Assembly (NCBI GenBank): GCA_017407125.1
Contig: JAFQXE010000038.1
Span: 124,001 to 188,000 of the forward strand
Length of the DNA: 64,000 nucleotides
From: Thermoguttaceae bacterium
GTDB lineage: Bacteria; Planctomycetota; Planctomycetia; Pirellulales; Thermoguttaceae
Reading direction: 5' to 3'
Shown: in pieces, positions 9,701 through 18,008 of the stretch
Layout: every line of letters begins with the position of its first letter
How positions within the stretch are numbered: position 1 is the first letter of the stretch
The notes under the pieces: model-generated
Told to the model about the DNA's origin: nothing
The model's input: the letters and a program-made list of their open reading frames with translations, nothing else
Databases searched by the model: none
Program-made: the position numbers and the translations under genes

Positions 9701-10006
9701 ATTATTCTGTCCGGCGGAACGATCGACATTGCAGACGACGCGATTCTGGAACTGGCGCTGACCAATCCTGTCCCCGGCGCGACGTACACGCTCATTGATT
9801 CTCCAGACGGTCTGACCGGCGACTACGCATCCGACGATTTCTGGAACGGGCTGCTTTCGCCGGAAAGCGCGTATGCCTGGAACCTGTACGTAGACGGCGG
9901 TTTCCTGTATGCGTCAATTGACGCCAACGCTGTTCCAGAACCGTCGACCTGGGCGCTGTTGGTTCTCAGCGCGATGGGGTTGCTGTACTGGCGAAAAAAG
10001 AATTAA
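6758..10006 (+). CDS. Pmp-like GGAI/FxxN repeat surface protein with PEP-CTERM tail (paralogue 2)
   Basis: This 1082-residue paralogue of the preceding gene starts MNKNRCSSVYSF after caggagcaaaa. A signal peptide ends near SSAMA. The N-terminal block (VVERYNAAGDLTASGT onward) and the last ~280 residues are nearly the same in both proteins, while the repeat region between them differs in number and order of units; this suggests tandem duplication followed by repeat shuffling. GGAI/GGAL/GGGI motifs alternate with FxxN motifs as in chlamydial Pmp proteins. The tail VPEPSTWALLVLSAMGLL and a basic WRKKN end are a PEP-CTERM signal. Its stop codon overlaps the convergent typA stop by four bases, leaving no room for a terminator between them. 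Confidence 0.85.
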   Translation: MNKNRCSSVYSFLATAVMTAAVVGLSSSAMADVVERYNAAGDLTASGTEVGAVQQSADNGGPAAGDVIKISGTATQAVSYGNPATSFTIQSATPGVKQTINAGTTRFYNFNDGAKTYNVTLKDLDYQGNEAIVTNCIGVFFHSSPSITMNLTLDNVTFTGFKEKEYTGAVFGFDSGTLNINASNGVVFDGNRAEGTGSGEYRGGAINVSQSGSLTINVADNDVITFRNNYATTCGSAINVGQKNTQIPATINGNSLFESNSSGKWGGAVHVWGNLTFNGDTTFTNNKGTGSDGGGIRQEGDGKYTIKFNGDVTMTGNTAPAAAGGAICSNGITMESGSINFTNNSAKTYGGAIRVTTGDLSMKANSITFDGNHVSGNDGGALQISGNVSITGTGVNPVVTFNKNYSAYYGGAINCKALTLTTGTFNFTNNYDTASSNKYSYGGAVYCTSISADAKKINFDSNSSKYYGGGLAVNGAGTIKADTIIFNKNSSANRGGAIFTNNDLTITGDTIKFTDNTANNFGGAIFNNNASSTLTITGKDVLFSGNHISANDGGTIYGGNVTLNGADADSVFTFDKNYTKYFGAAISTNALTMNTGTFNFTGNYETASDSRYSYGGAIHCTSISTNAAEIKFDSNTSRYYGGGISVSGSGGTIQADTITFNKNKADLFGGAIHLNGGTLTVKGDDVKFTDNSVTSANGDGGAIRGVNSAAVVFTGLDEESAMLFSGNTSTRYGGALSVSYITMSTGSFTFENNSTGSLGGAMYAATVTFSGDGTVGTFTGNAAEVGNDIYFFDANSVLTFQNAGTYSFDGGIYMDSETAQTLINQAQVTIAGREGDDTNVYQLQNVSISNSGKLTAELDYINSATGTFTLDDSSVLEFKTDSADAKRFDNTIAGSGTLLKTGEGVLALDGTEEHPITASSLTAEGGSLLFKGFYTGDLTIKDGALFSPGNSVGTLTMDGDFTAESGSTLLFEQDETGIDQLIILSGGTIDIADDAILELALTNPVPGATYTLIDSPDGLTGDYASDDFWNGLLSPESAYAWNLYVDGGFLYASIDANAVPEPSTWALLVLSAMGLLYWRKKN

Positions 10007-11865
10007 TCTTCGTTTTCCATCGCCGCTAATCGGTCTTCTTCCGCGTTGCGGGCGTTTCTCGCAGCGCGGCGGCGGTCGTTTTCCGTAAGGAGAATCTTTC
10101 TCAGACGAATCGATTTCGGCGTAACCTCGACCAGTTCGTCTTCCTCAATGAACTCGAGCGACTCTTCCAGCGTCATTTTTCGCGCGGGTTTAAGAATGAT
10201 GTTTTTGTCGTTGCCAGACGCCCGAAGGTTGGTCAGTTTTTTCTCTTTGGTCGGATTGACAACCAGATCGTTGGATCGCGCGTTCTCGCCGATAATCATG
10301 CCCTCGTAAACGACGTCGTTGGGCGAAACGAACAGGTCAGAGCGCGCCTGCAAGCCGTCCAGAGCAAAGGCGACGGCTTTGCCGGGAGCGTTGGAAACCA
10401 GCACGCCCGTCTGACGCGTGGGAATTTCCCCGACTTTGGGTTTGTAACAGTCGAACTGATGGTTGATAATCGCTGTGCCTTTGGTGGCGGTCAGCATGCG
10501 GGTTCTCAGCCCAATCAGACCGCGAGAAGGAATCGAAAACTGAATGAGCGTACAGTCGCCGCGCGGCGTCATTTCGACGAATTCGCCGCACCGCTGTCCG
10601 ACCATTTCCATGACAGGGCCGGTGAGCGTGTTGGGGACTTCCACCATCAGCGTTTCAAACGGCTCTTCAACGATGCCATCCACCTGACGGTAAATGACCT
10701 CCGGCTTCCCGACGGACAGCTCGTACTGCTCGCGGCGCATCGTTTCAATCAGAACGGACAAGTGCAGAATGCCTCGGCCGGAAACGACGTACTGATCGGT
10801 TTTGGGAATCTGTTCGACCCGCAGGGCGACGTTGGATTCCAGCTCTCGGAAAAGACGTTCGCGGAGATTTCGGGTTGTTACGTACTTCCCTTCCGTGCCC
10901 GCCAAGGGCGATGTGTTGATGCTGAACGTCATTCGCAGGGTCGGTTCGCCGACGTGAATTCGCGGCAAGGGGTTCAAATCGTTGGGCGGGCAGATCGTAT
11001 CGCCGATTTCGACAAACGGCATTCCGACTACCGCGACGATGTCGCCTGCGTCCGCCTCGTGAACTTCCGTCTTGCCGAGGTTGTTGAATGTAAACAGCTG
11101 CCCGATTTTGCCCGGCGTGTTGACGCCGTCTTTTTGCATAACGACGACGTTTTGACCCTTGCGGATCGTGCCGGACGCAACGCGCCCGATGCCGATTCGA
11201 CCGACAAACGACGACCAGTCAATCGTTGTAACAAGCATTTGCAGCGGCTTGTCCAGTTCGACCGTTGGGGCAGGAATCTTTTCCAGAATCATGTCCAGCA
11301 GCGGAACGATAGAATCGGTTCGGACGTTCGGATCCTCCGTCGCGTAGCCCTCTTTTGTGCTGGAAAACAGGTAGGGGAAATCGGCGATCTCGTCGCTGGC
11401 TCCCAGGTTGATAAACAGGTCGAAAATCTCGTTGAGGACTTCCTGCGGTCGGGCGTCTTTGCGGTCAATCTTGTTAATCAGAACAATCGGCTTCAGCCCC
11501 AGCGCCAGCGCCTTGGAAAGAACAAAGCGGGTTTGCGGCATCGGGCCTTCCGCCGCGTCGACCAGAACCAGACAGCCGTCCGCCATGCTCAAAACGCGCT
11601 CGACCTCGCCGCCGAAGTCCGCGTGGCCGGGCGTGTCCATGATGTTGATTTTAATCCCCTTGTACGTTACGGCGATGTTTTTCGCCAAAATGGTAATCCC
11701 GCGCTCCCGTTCGAGGTCGTTGGAGTCCAGAATCTGGTTGCATTCCAGCTTCTCTTCTCGCATCTGACTGCACTCGCGAAGAATGCAGTCGACAAGCGTC
11801 GTCTTCCCGTGGTCAACGTGGGCGATAATGGCGATATTTCTCAGGTCTTTGCGCTGTTCTGACAT
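10003..11865 (-). CDS. typA: Ribosome-associated GTPase TypA/BipA
   Basis: This 620-residue translational GTPase has the expected motifs in order: P-loop AHVDHGKT near residues 15-22, the RERGITI switch I region, DTPGH (G3) near 80, and NKID (G4) near 134, followed by EF-Tu domain 2, EF-G domain III/V-like and the TypA-specific C-terminal domain. The length is the usual size for the family. TypA binds the ribosome and is needed for growth under stress and at low temperature and for late ribosome assembly. The gene is transcribed alone from the minus strand, with a candidate promoter at 11976-12003 and a word-repeat hairpin in the leader. Its stop overlaps the stop of the convergent Pmp-like gene. 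Confidence 0.97.
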   Translation of the reverse strand: MSEQRKDLRNIAIIAHVDHGKTTLVDCILRECSQMREEKLECNQILDSNDLERERGITILAKNIAVTYKGIKINIMDTPGHADFGGEVERVLSMADGCLVLVDAAEGPMPQTRFVLSKALALGLKPIVLINKIDRKDARPQEVLNEIFDLFINLGASDEIADFPYLFSSTKEGYATEDPNVRTDSIVPLLDMILEKIPAPTVELDKPLQMLVTTIDWSSFVGRIGIGRVASGTIRKGQNVVVMQKDGVNTPGKIGQLFTFNNLGKTEVHEADAGDIVAVVGMPFVEIGDTICPPNDLNPLPRIHVGEPTLRMTFSINTSPLAGTEGKYVTTRNLRERLFRELESNVALRVEQIPKTDQYVVSGRGILHLSVLIETMRREQYELSVGKPEVIYRQVDGIVEEPFETLMVEVPNTLTGPVMEMVGQRCGEFVEMTPRGDCTLIQFSIPSRGLIGLRTRMLTATKGTAIINHQFDCYKPKVGEIPTRQTGVLVSNAPGKAVAFALDGLQARSDLFVSPNDVVYEGMIIGENARSNDLVVNPTKEKKLTNLRASGNDKNIILKPARKMTLEESLEFIEEDELVEVTPKSIRLRKILLTENDRRRAARNARNAEEDRLAAMENED

Positions 11866-11886
11866 GGTATGTTTAGGTGGGATTTA

Positions 11887-12055
11887 AGTGCGTAGTGCAT
11901 AGTGCGTAGTGCATAGTGAGTGGAGCGCTTTGCGTCCTATGCACTATGCACTAAATACTAAGTACTAAAAGCTATATAATACTACAAATCTGAATTTCGA
12001 CAAGGAGTGAGGGGGAAGAGAATTAGCAATTTTCAATGAGCAATTAGCAATTACG
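11887..12055. repeat. Word-repeat hairpin in the typA leader and a second word repeat
   Basis: From 11887 to 11970 the sequence is a long imperfect hairpin whose arms are made of repeated words (agtgcgtagtgcatagtgcg... against tatgcactatgcactaa) around a core agcgctttgcgtcc. At 12020-12053 a different word repeat (attagcaattttcaatgag...) resembles, inverted, the one at 1140-1172. The rest of the 373-base gap (11866-12238) shows no gene. Confidence 0.6.
11976..12003 (-). promoter_or_regulatory. Candidate typA promoter
   Basis: On the minus strand TTGTCG (11998-12003), a 16-base spacer and TATTAT (11976-11981). The resulting leader of about 100 bases contains the word-repeat hairpin. Confidence 0.5.
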
Positions 12056-12238
12056 CATGGCGAGCTACAGGGGTAAACCCAGGCTGCGTCTATCGACGAA
12101 TGTCTTTATGCAAAGTCCAATTTAAAACTTTGCTCACTCCGCGTGATTTTTCCGGACGATTACGCACCCCGACTCGCCCAAAGCCGTGAACGGACGGCGA
12201 TTCCAAAAGCCTTCAGGAGCCAGCGCGTCGGAAGATCG

Positions 12239-14599
12239 TTATTTCCGAACCGACACGCCGTCCGACGTCCAGTCCAGAGTCAGCGCAGCGCCGTTTTCAT
12301 TGGGATTTTCAAGCATCCATTGAGCCAACGTTTCAACAACTTTGGACTCGATAATTCTTTGAAGAGGTCTGGCGCCCATTTGTTCGTCAAATCCCAGTTC
12401 AATAAGCTTTTCGATTATAGCTGGAGTCGGTTTAATCTCAATATCGCGTTCTTTGATGCCGCTTCGATTTTTCAGAGCCGACAGTTCCAGTTTAACAATC
12501 GCTTTAGAGGCGGCTTTGTCCAGTTTATTAAACGCGACAACGTTGTCAATGCGGTTGAAAAATTCCGGACGGAAAAACTGTTCAACCGCCTGACGGTATT
12601 TGTTTTGACGTTCAGAATCCGTTTTGTTGTCCTTGTTGAGAGCGCCCGATATATGACCGCTATTGGTTTGAAAAGCCTGTTCCGGATTTTCAATCTCGCT
12701 CTTATTGTTGTCGTGAGCGATAAAACCATGACTGTCTTTGCTTGAACTGCCCAGGTTGGACGTCATGACAATAATTGCGTTCTTGAAATTTGTAACGCGT
12801 CCCAGCCGATCTTGAAGCCGTCCTTCGTCCAGGAGGTTAAGGATTATGTCAAAAACGCCGCTGTCCGCCTTTTCAATTTCATCAAACAGAACAACGGAAA
12901 ACGGATTTTGACGAATCTGCTCGATAAATTTACTGGGAGAACCGTCCGGCTTTTCCAGAATAGACTGAGCCGTCCACGGGAGGGAATACTCGCTCATATC
13001 AAGACGAACAAACCGATCCGGCATTTTTTCATCGGTTTGATGAACCGTTCGATTTCCAAACAGATACTGGGTCATGGTTTTCACCATTTGCGTTTTCCCG
13101 ACGCCGGTTGGACCGCAAAAAAGAAACGAACCAATTGGACGCTTCGGATTGTTCATCGCGGTTTTGAATCGAAGAATTACATTTGCAATCGCTCCGCACG
13201 CTTCCGGCTGACCAACAATGCGTTGAGACAAGTCATTGAAAACCTGGCTGTACGAGAGTGTCATCTCGTTCCGGAACAGCCATTGAGGCATTCCGGTATG
13301 CGCCAGAAAGTCGTCATAGAGCATGTCGGTTGTATACGATTGTTCTTTTTTGCGCCGTCTGGGAGGGATGGTCTTTTGCCAAAACCGCGCCGCCTGACCG
13401 GGAAACGCCGATTCCCCATAAAAACGATGAAACAAATAGGCGGTTGTGGAAGCGACGCTCTCTTCAATTGCGTACGGCTTGTGATTCCGCATAAAATCGT
13501 TGTTCATGCTCATTAGCATCGACCGTCCCTGCTCGTATGAAAGCGGCTCGATGTAAACCGGTTCAAACAAGTCAATAAACTCAGGCAAAACGTGTTTCAT
13601 GGTTTGGTACTCTTCAGGAGTCATTTCCCCAATCAACCGAATTTGTCTGGAACGTAAATACGGGATAAAAAACGAAGCCAGACTCGATTCCGCCTCGTCC
13701 GGATTTTTAATCAGCTGAGACAGATTTTCGATGCACAAAACGCCGTGATTCTGCGCCAATTCATCTATAATGGATTTAATCTGCTGCTGCCATTCGCCCA
13801 GCCATTTTGTTCCCTGAACCAGCCGTCGATCATTGGAAAGCCAGAACTTTTGTCTAAACGAATTCTGACGAATCGCGTTGACCAAAACCGTACTCTTTCC
13901 ACAGCTGGAAGGGCCAATCAATACAATCGAAGAGAATGACCTTTTATACTCTGACGCAAACCGGTCAATATACGAAGACATTTCCCACGCGGCGTTAAAG
14001 TTCTTTTTAATATAGTCTGGCGACAACTCGATGGCGGTTTGTCCCAGCAAAGAACGTCTTTTCGAAAAATCAAACTGATTTTTCTCTCGAGCTTTGACAG
14101 CAATATACATGTCGTCTATTCGGGCGTTTTGGACGTCTTTGATGTTGTAAATAAAGCCTTCGTCTGCTTCGCTGAGTTTCTGTTTGATATACCTTTCCGC
14201 TTCCTGACGAAGGTTCTCGGAACCAGAAAATGTAGCAGCGTAAGAAAGAACGGGAAATTCAACGTCAACCGTTCCGATTGCGTCCTGACGCCATACATAA
14301 GGAATGTTGAGTTCTACCGAAAAAGGAGCCGAGAATCTCTTGTTGGGATATACTATTTTGGGTCTGATTTTGACGTGAACGGAACCTAAATGAATGTCCA
14401 AATTCGAATCGTACTCTGTCCAGTCATTTTGAGTGAAAATCTTTTGCGCGACTTTATGCAAATCGTTTTTGGCATCCTTGGCGTTTTTACCAACTGAACA
14501 GTTGTACTCAACCGGATACAGAAATGGCTGGAAGATCATTTTGCAATAAAAGTTTCTTCCATCTTCCCAAACGATAATCGGTAATCTAATTGTTGCCAT
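12239..14599 (-). CDS. ClpB-like double AAA+ ATPase, third gene of a three-gene operon
   Basis: 786 residues. Residues 1-200 form a domain I do not recognise. AAA module 1 has Walker A GPSSCGKST (229-237), a pore-loop region GTKWLGEW aligning with ClpB GAKYRGEF, and IEN (290-292) where ClpB has the Walker B IDE. Module 2 is clearly of the ClpA/B type: GPTGVGKT (496-503), Walker B FDEIEKA (D573, E574), arginine finger in RPEFFNR (R683) and sensor 2 GAR (R744). Between MSEY and the Walker B strand the ClpB segment with GYVGY is missing and replaced by a shorter loop. The middle-domain coiled coil of ClpB is not obvious. ATP-driven remodelling is likely, but threading through the pore as in ClpB is doubtful. 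It lies 60 bases after the preceding operon gene. Function is unknown. Confidence 0.85.
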   Translation of the reverse strand: MATIRLPIIVWEDGRNFYCKMIFQPFLYPVEYNCSVGKNAKDAKNDLHKVAQKIFTQNDWTEYDSNLDIHLGSVHVKIRPKIVYPNKRFSAPFSVELNIPYVWRQDAIGTVDVEFPVLSYAATFSGSENLRQEAERYIKQKLSEADEGFIYNIKDVQNARIDDMYIAVKAREKNQFDFSKRRSLLGQTAIELSPDYIKKNFNAAWEMSSYIDRFASEYKRSFSSIVLIGPSSCGKSTVLVNAIRQNSFRQKFWLSNDRRLVQGTKWLGEWQQQIKSIIDELAQNHGVLCIENLSQLIKNPDEAESSLASFFIPYLRSRQIRLIGEMTPEEYQTMKHVLPEFIDLFEPVYIEPLSYEQGRSMLMSMNNDFMRNHKPYAIEESVASTTAYLFHRFYGESAFPGQAARFWQKTIPPRRRKKEQSYTTDMLYDDFLAHTGMPQWLFRNEMTLSYSQVFNDLSQRIVGQPEACGAIANVILRFKTAMNNPKRPIGSFLFCGPTGVGKTQMVKTMTQYLFGNRTVHQTDEKMPDRFVRLDMSEYSLPWTAQSILEKPDGSPSKFIEQIRQNPFSVVLFDEIEKADSGVFDIILNLLDEGRLQDRLGRVTNFKNAIIVMTSNLGSSSKDSHGFIAHDNNKSEIENPEQAFQTNSGHISGALNKDNKTDSERQNKYRQAVEQFFRPEFFNRIDNVVAFNKLDKAASKAIVKLELSALKNRSGIKERDIEIKPTPAIIEKLIELGFDEQMGARPLQRIIESKVVETLAQWMLENPNENGAALTLDWTSDGVSVRK

Positions 14600-14659
14600 G
14601 GCAATAAAAACTTAAAACGTATTCCAATGAACGAGTTTCTCTTTGAACGGGGGTAAAGC

Positions 14660-17600
14660 TCAACGAATGATCTCGGAAATTGCTTTTTCCAATTCCGGCG
14701 GGAGATCGTAATACCGTCGAGAGTCGTCAGATTCATAAAATGAATCGTTCATAAACATGTACCGAAGTTCCCCCCATACATTCGGTTTGGAATCCAAATA
14801 CTTGCGGATGCATTCATCAGGCGTTTGCGTCTTTGAATCAAACGGCAGAATTATTACGGAATCGGCTCTGGACAGATGACCGTATTCGTCATAAATGACG
14901 TATACGCCGGATAAATATTTCATCAAGCGTTGTCGCACGCCCAAACCTTGAGTGTGAAAATACAACGTCTTTTTGCGTTGGGACGAATCGTATTCCCCCT
15001 GAATTAAACTAATGGGCGAATAGCTGTTCTCGGAATATTGGCGAATGAGCTCTATTGTCTGTACGTTGACGTCTGAATCGAATGACAACTCGCCTGTAGA
15101 AAACAGTACAATCAACGCCTCTTCCATCTGCGGAATTCCAGATGCTAACAACTGATGAATTTGTGAACATCTTGACAACGCATTGACGATGCGGTTATTT
15201 TTTTCTGGTTCAACATCTATCAGTTTGACATTTTGAGGATAAACTCCGCTTTCACTTTGCAGCAACAGTTCCCATTCCTGAGAAGACAGCGGTTTAGGCG
15301 CAAGAAGTCTGTCATTCCATTCGTTATACATCATCGTATAGAAATACAATTTGCCATTAATTTTATGTTGATCGCCCTCAGAAATCGTTGCAACCAATTC
15401 CAGATCATTTTTTAAACTGTCCAGTTCTTCGATAATCTGAAAACGCAGCCGCGTTTGCTCATCCATATTTTCCCAGTCGAGAATGTTGTCGTCTGATGAA
15501 ACGGATGATTCAAACATGTTTCTGATTCGATCGCTCCAGTCCAATAATGCCGTATAAAACACATTATATTGTTTAGTCGTAATGTCGTTGAACATATCTG
15601 ACGTTAAACGGACGCCCCGGGGCTTCTTCGTGGGTTCAATTGAAGATATTGAATACGTCAGTTTGTCTTTTTCACAGTCGATTTCAACAACAGAAATGGT
15701 AGTCCAGGTTGATTGAGCAAAAAAGGCGGACAGCGGTTCAACCAGGATTCGCTCCAGACTGCGTTGAGTTTGTCTGGCGCCGTATTTGGGATCGTGTCCC
15801 TGTTGAACCAGCCAATCGAAAGCGTCTGGAGAAATCGACAGAAGCGCTTTGCGCTTTTGGAATCCCTCTCTGGAGCTGATTTGATAAATAAACCTCTTGG
15901 CAATGAGTTCCAGTTCGGCGTTTCCCAATCGATTGAATGGAACGATTTTGTCCAGACGGTTAAGAAATTCAGGTCTGAAAAAACGTTCCAGAGCCTTGAA
16001 ATAAATGTCTCTGTCGTTTTGATACAGATCTCCAAAACCGGCAAAGCGCCCCGTCTGACTCGCTCCCAAATTGGAAGTAAGAATAATAAAACAGTTCTTG
16101 AATGAAGTCGTTCTTCCTTTACCGTCCGTCAAACGCCCTTCGCCAAGAATTTGTAACAACAGGTCGTGAAACGAAGGATGAGCTTTTTCGATTTCATCAA
16201 AAAGGACAACGCTAAACGGCTCTACTCGAACAGCGTTGGTCAGAGTTCCTTCGTGTCGAGCGGATCCCACCAAATGCGAAACGGCGTAGGGAGAATTCAA
16301 TTCGTTACAGTCATATCGAATGAAATGGCTGTCGTCTTTATAAAGAAATCGGGCAACCGCTTTGGCGGATTCCGTCTTTCCAACGCCGGTTGGCCCCAAA
16401 AAGAGCATCGAAGCCGCGGGACGACCCGGATCTGACAACAGAGCCTGAAATTTCAGCGTCCAGTTTGTCAAGGCGTCAATAGCCTCTTCCTGACCAATTA
16501 CCTGTTCAGAGAGCTCTGAGTGGATTTCCTGATAGTTTGGGCTGGGTTCGTTCTTTAACAGCGGGAAATTGGCGCCCATCTGCGACAACAGGCTGTCTTG
16601 AATAACGTCTGCAGAGTTGTACTCAATTTTATCCAGCCATTTACATACGCTTCCCGGAGCGGCGCTGTCAGGATTAGTCCATTCAACCAGCTGGGTTATA
16701 TAGGGTATCATTTCGAAGGGAGAACGATTGTTGATCTCATTTCGATTCCAGTTTTGAATTCGGCTGATATAGATTTGCAGCTGTTCCTCGACGCTTAAAG
16801 CCGGCATTGTCAATATTTCAAACTGATTGACAAAAGAGCGGTTGCGTTCACGAAGCCGGGTTAGCTGAGTTGGAGTAATTTTGGAAATAACGCGAATTTT
16901 CTTTTCCTTCATGTAGGTCAAAAGAGCGTCCGCAACGCTAAGCGAGCCGAGGTCGTTTTTACTGCCAGATTCCGTTAAATTCAGCAGCGATTCAATATAC
17001 AGAATCAGATCTTCCATTGCGGCGTATGAAAAAATCGCTTCCGCCCGCGCTTCCCATTGACCGACTAAAGACATGCCGGAAATAATGCCGGAACCGCTCA
17101 GTTTCCAGACGGATTTTTTATGAACTTTATTGCTGACAAGAATATTGTTCATCGAATAATTGATGTTGCGCTGGATCGTGCTCAGCACCGTTTCAATGGC
17201 AAATGAACGACCCGACAATTCCGGACCAACAATCAACACGCCTTTTCGATGATTTTTGTCTGTCAAGGCGTCGTATATTCTTCCGTAAAACTCATATAAT
17301 TTGTCGTTGGACTGAGAGCCGACGTAGTCGTCGACAAAAACCATTTCTTCATAGGATTCGGGACGGTAATCGATTGGTTCAGCAATCGATAAAAGAGCGC
17401 TCTTTCCGTTGTTATATTGATTAACATGTTCTTTTTTGGGTACGTTCGGCGATAAGAAAAAGTACTCGTCGTTGTTCCTGATACAGTCCAGCTTTTCATA
17501 ATAGTCGACGTTAATCAGTCGAATATAATGATGGTGTTTATCTTTATAATTTTCTGAAAGACTGGTTAAATACTCTTTTGTGGCGTCTTTCATAACCGTC

Positions 17601-17995
17601 CGCAGCCAATGATCGAAACAAGATGTTACAGTATCGGCTGAAAGTTCCGGGTCGTTATGCATGTAGCGGAACTGGTCTAATAAAGGGCAGTACAAGATGC
17701 GATTCTTTTCTTCTGACCAGTAAACAATCGGCAGCCAGACGTTAAAAGACTGTTTCGAATACGTTTGGATATGAAAGTTTTTAAGTTGACACAGCGGCGA
17801 GAAAAGCAGTTTAGTCACTTCTTCAGTGCGATCGAGTCTGATTAATTTTTCAATTCTCTCGGTAACGTCCTCCTGAAGATTTTTCAAAACCTTCCATTCC
17901 GTATTATTATATTTCACAATTTCCGGAGCAAATAATAGTCGGGCAGAATATTCTGAATTAGACTTATTGACCAATACTGGTATGTGTTTAATCAT
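14660..17995 (-). CDS. ClpB-like double AAA+ ATPase with C-terminal extension, second gene of the operon
   Basis: 1111 residues. An unrecognised N-terminal domain (1-200) precedes AAA module 1, whose Walker A reads GPELSGRS (257-264) with Arg in place of the catalytic Lys, and whose Walker B reads YIES (333-336) instead of IDE; module 1 is therefore probably inactive. Module 2 has GPTGVGKT (534-541), FDEIEKAH (D600, E601), RPEFLNR (R680) and GAR (R741), but again lacks the GYVGY pore loop. Residues ~790-1111 form an extension, helical at first, then mixed, ending LPPELEKAISEIIR; it faintly recalls the PCRF region of peptide release factors, which is a weak guess. AAAGGATTG supports the ATG at 17995, only 13 bases after the upstream stop, so the two genes are cotranscribed. 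Confidence 0.85.
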   Translation of the reverse strand: MIKHIPVLVNKSNSEYSARLLFAPEIVKYNNTEWKVLKNLQEDVTERIEKLIRLDRTEEVTKLLFSPLCQLKNFHIQTYSKQSFNVWLPIVYWSEEKNRILYCPLLDQFRYMHNDPELSADTVTSCFDHWLRTVMKDATKEYLTSLSENYKDKHHHYIRLINVDYYEKLDCIRNNDEYFFLSPNVPKKEHVNQYNNGKSALLSIAEPIDYRPESYEEMVFVDDYVGSQSNDKLYEFYGRIYDALTDKNHRKGVLIVGPELSGRSFAIETVLSTIQRNINYSMNNILVSNKVHKKSVWKLSGSGIISGMSLVGQWEARAEAIFSYAAMEDLILYIESLLNLTESGSKNDLGSLSVADALLTYMKEKKIRVISKITPTQLTRLRERNRSFVNQFEILTMPALSVEEQLQIYISRIQNWNRNEINNRSPFEMIPYITQLVEWTNPDSAAPGSVCKWLDKIEYNSADVIQDSLLSQMGANFPLLKNEPSPNYQEIHSELSEQVIGQEEAIDALTNWTLKFQALLSDPGRPAASMLFLGPTGVGKTESAKAVARFLYKDDSHFIRYDCNELNSPYAVSHLVGSARHEGTLTNAVRVEPFSVVLFDEIEKAHPSFHDLLLQILGEGRLTDGKGRTTSFKNCFIILTSNLGASQTGRFAGFGDLYQNDRDIYFKALERFFRPEFLNRLDKIVPFNRLGNAELELIAKRFIYQISSREGFQKRKALLSISPDAFDWLVQQGHDPKYGARQTQRSLERILVEPLSAFFAQSTWTTISVVEIDCEKDKLTYSISSIEPTKKPRGVRLTSDMFNDITTKQYNVFYTALLDWSDRIRNMFESSVSSDDNILDWENMDEQTRLRFQIIEELDSLKNDLELVATISEGDQHKINGKLYFYTMMYNEWNDRLLAPKPLSSQEWELLLQSESGVYPQNVKLIDVEPEKNNRIVNALSRCSQIHQLLASGIPQMEEALIVLFSTGELSFDSDVNVQTIELIRQYSENSYSPISLIQGEYDSSQRKKTLYFHTQGLGVRQRLMKYLSGVYVIYDEYGHLSRADSVIILPFDSKTQTPDECIRKYLDSKPNVWGELRYMFMNDSFYESDDSRRYYDLPPELEKAISEIIR

Positions 17996-18008
17996 TTATT
18001 CAATCCTT

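Noticed and set aside
10459..11862. Long open frame (467 codons) antisense to typA
   Set aside because: It is a codon-bias shadow of typA on the opposite strand; the product is rich in Arg, Asn and Gln and matches no family.
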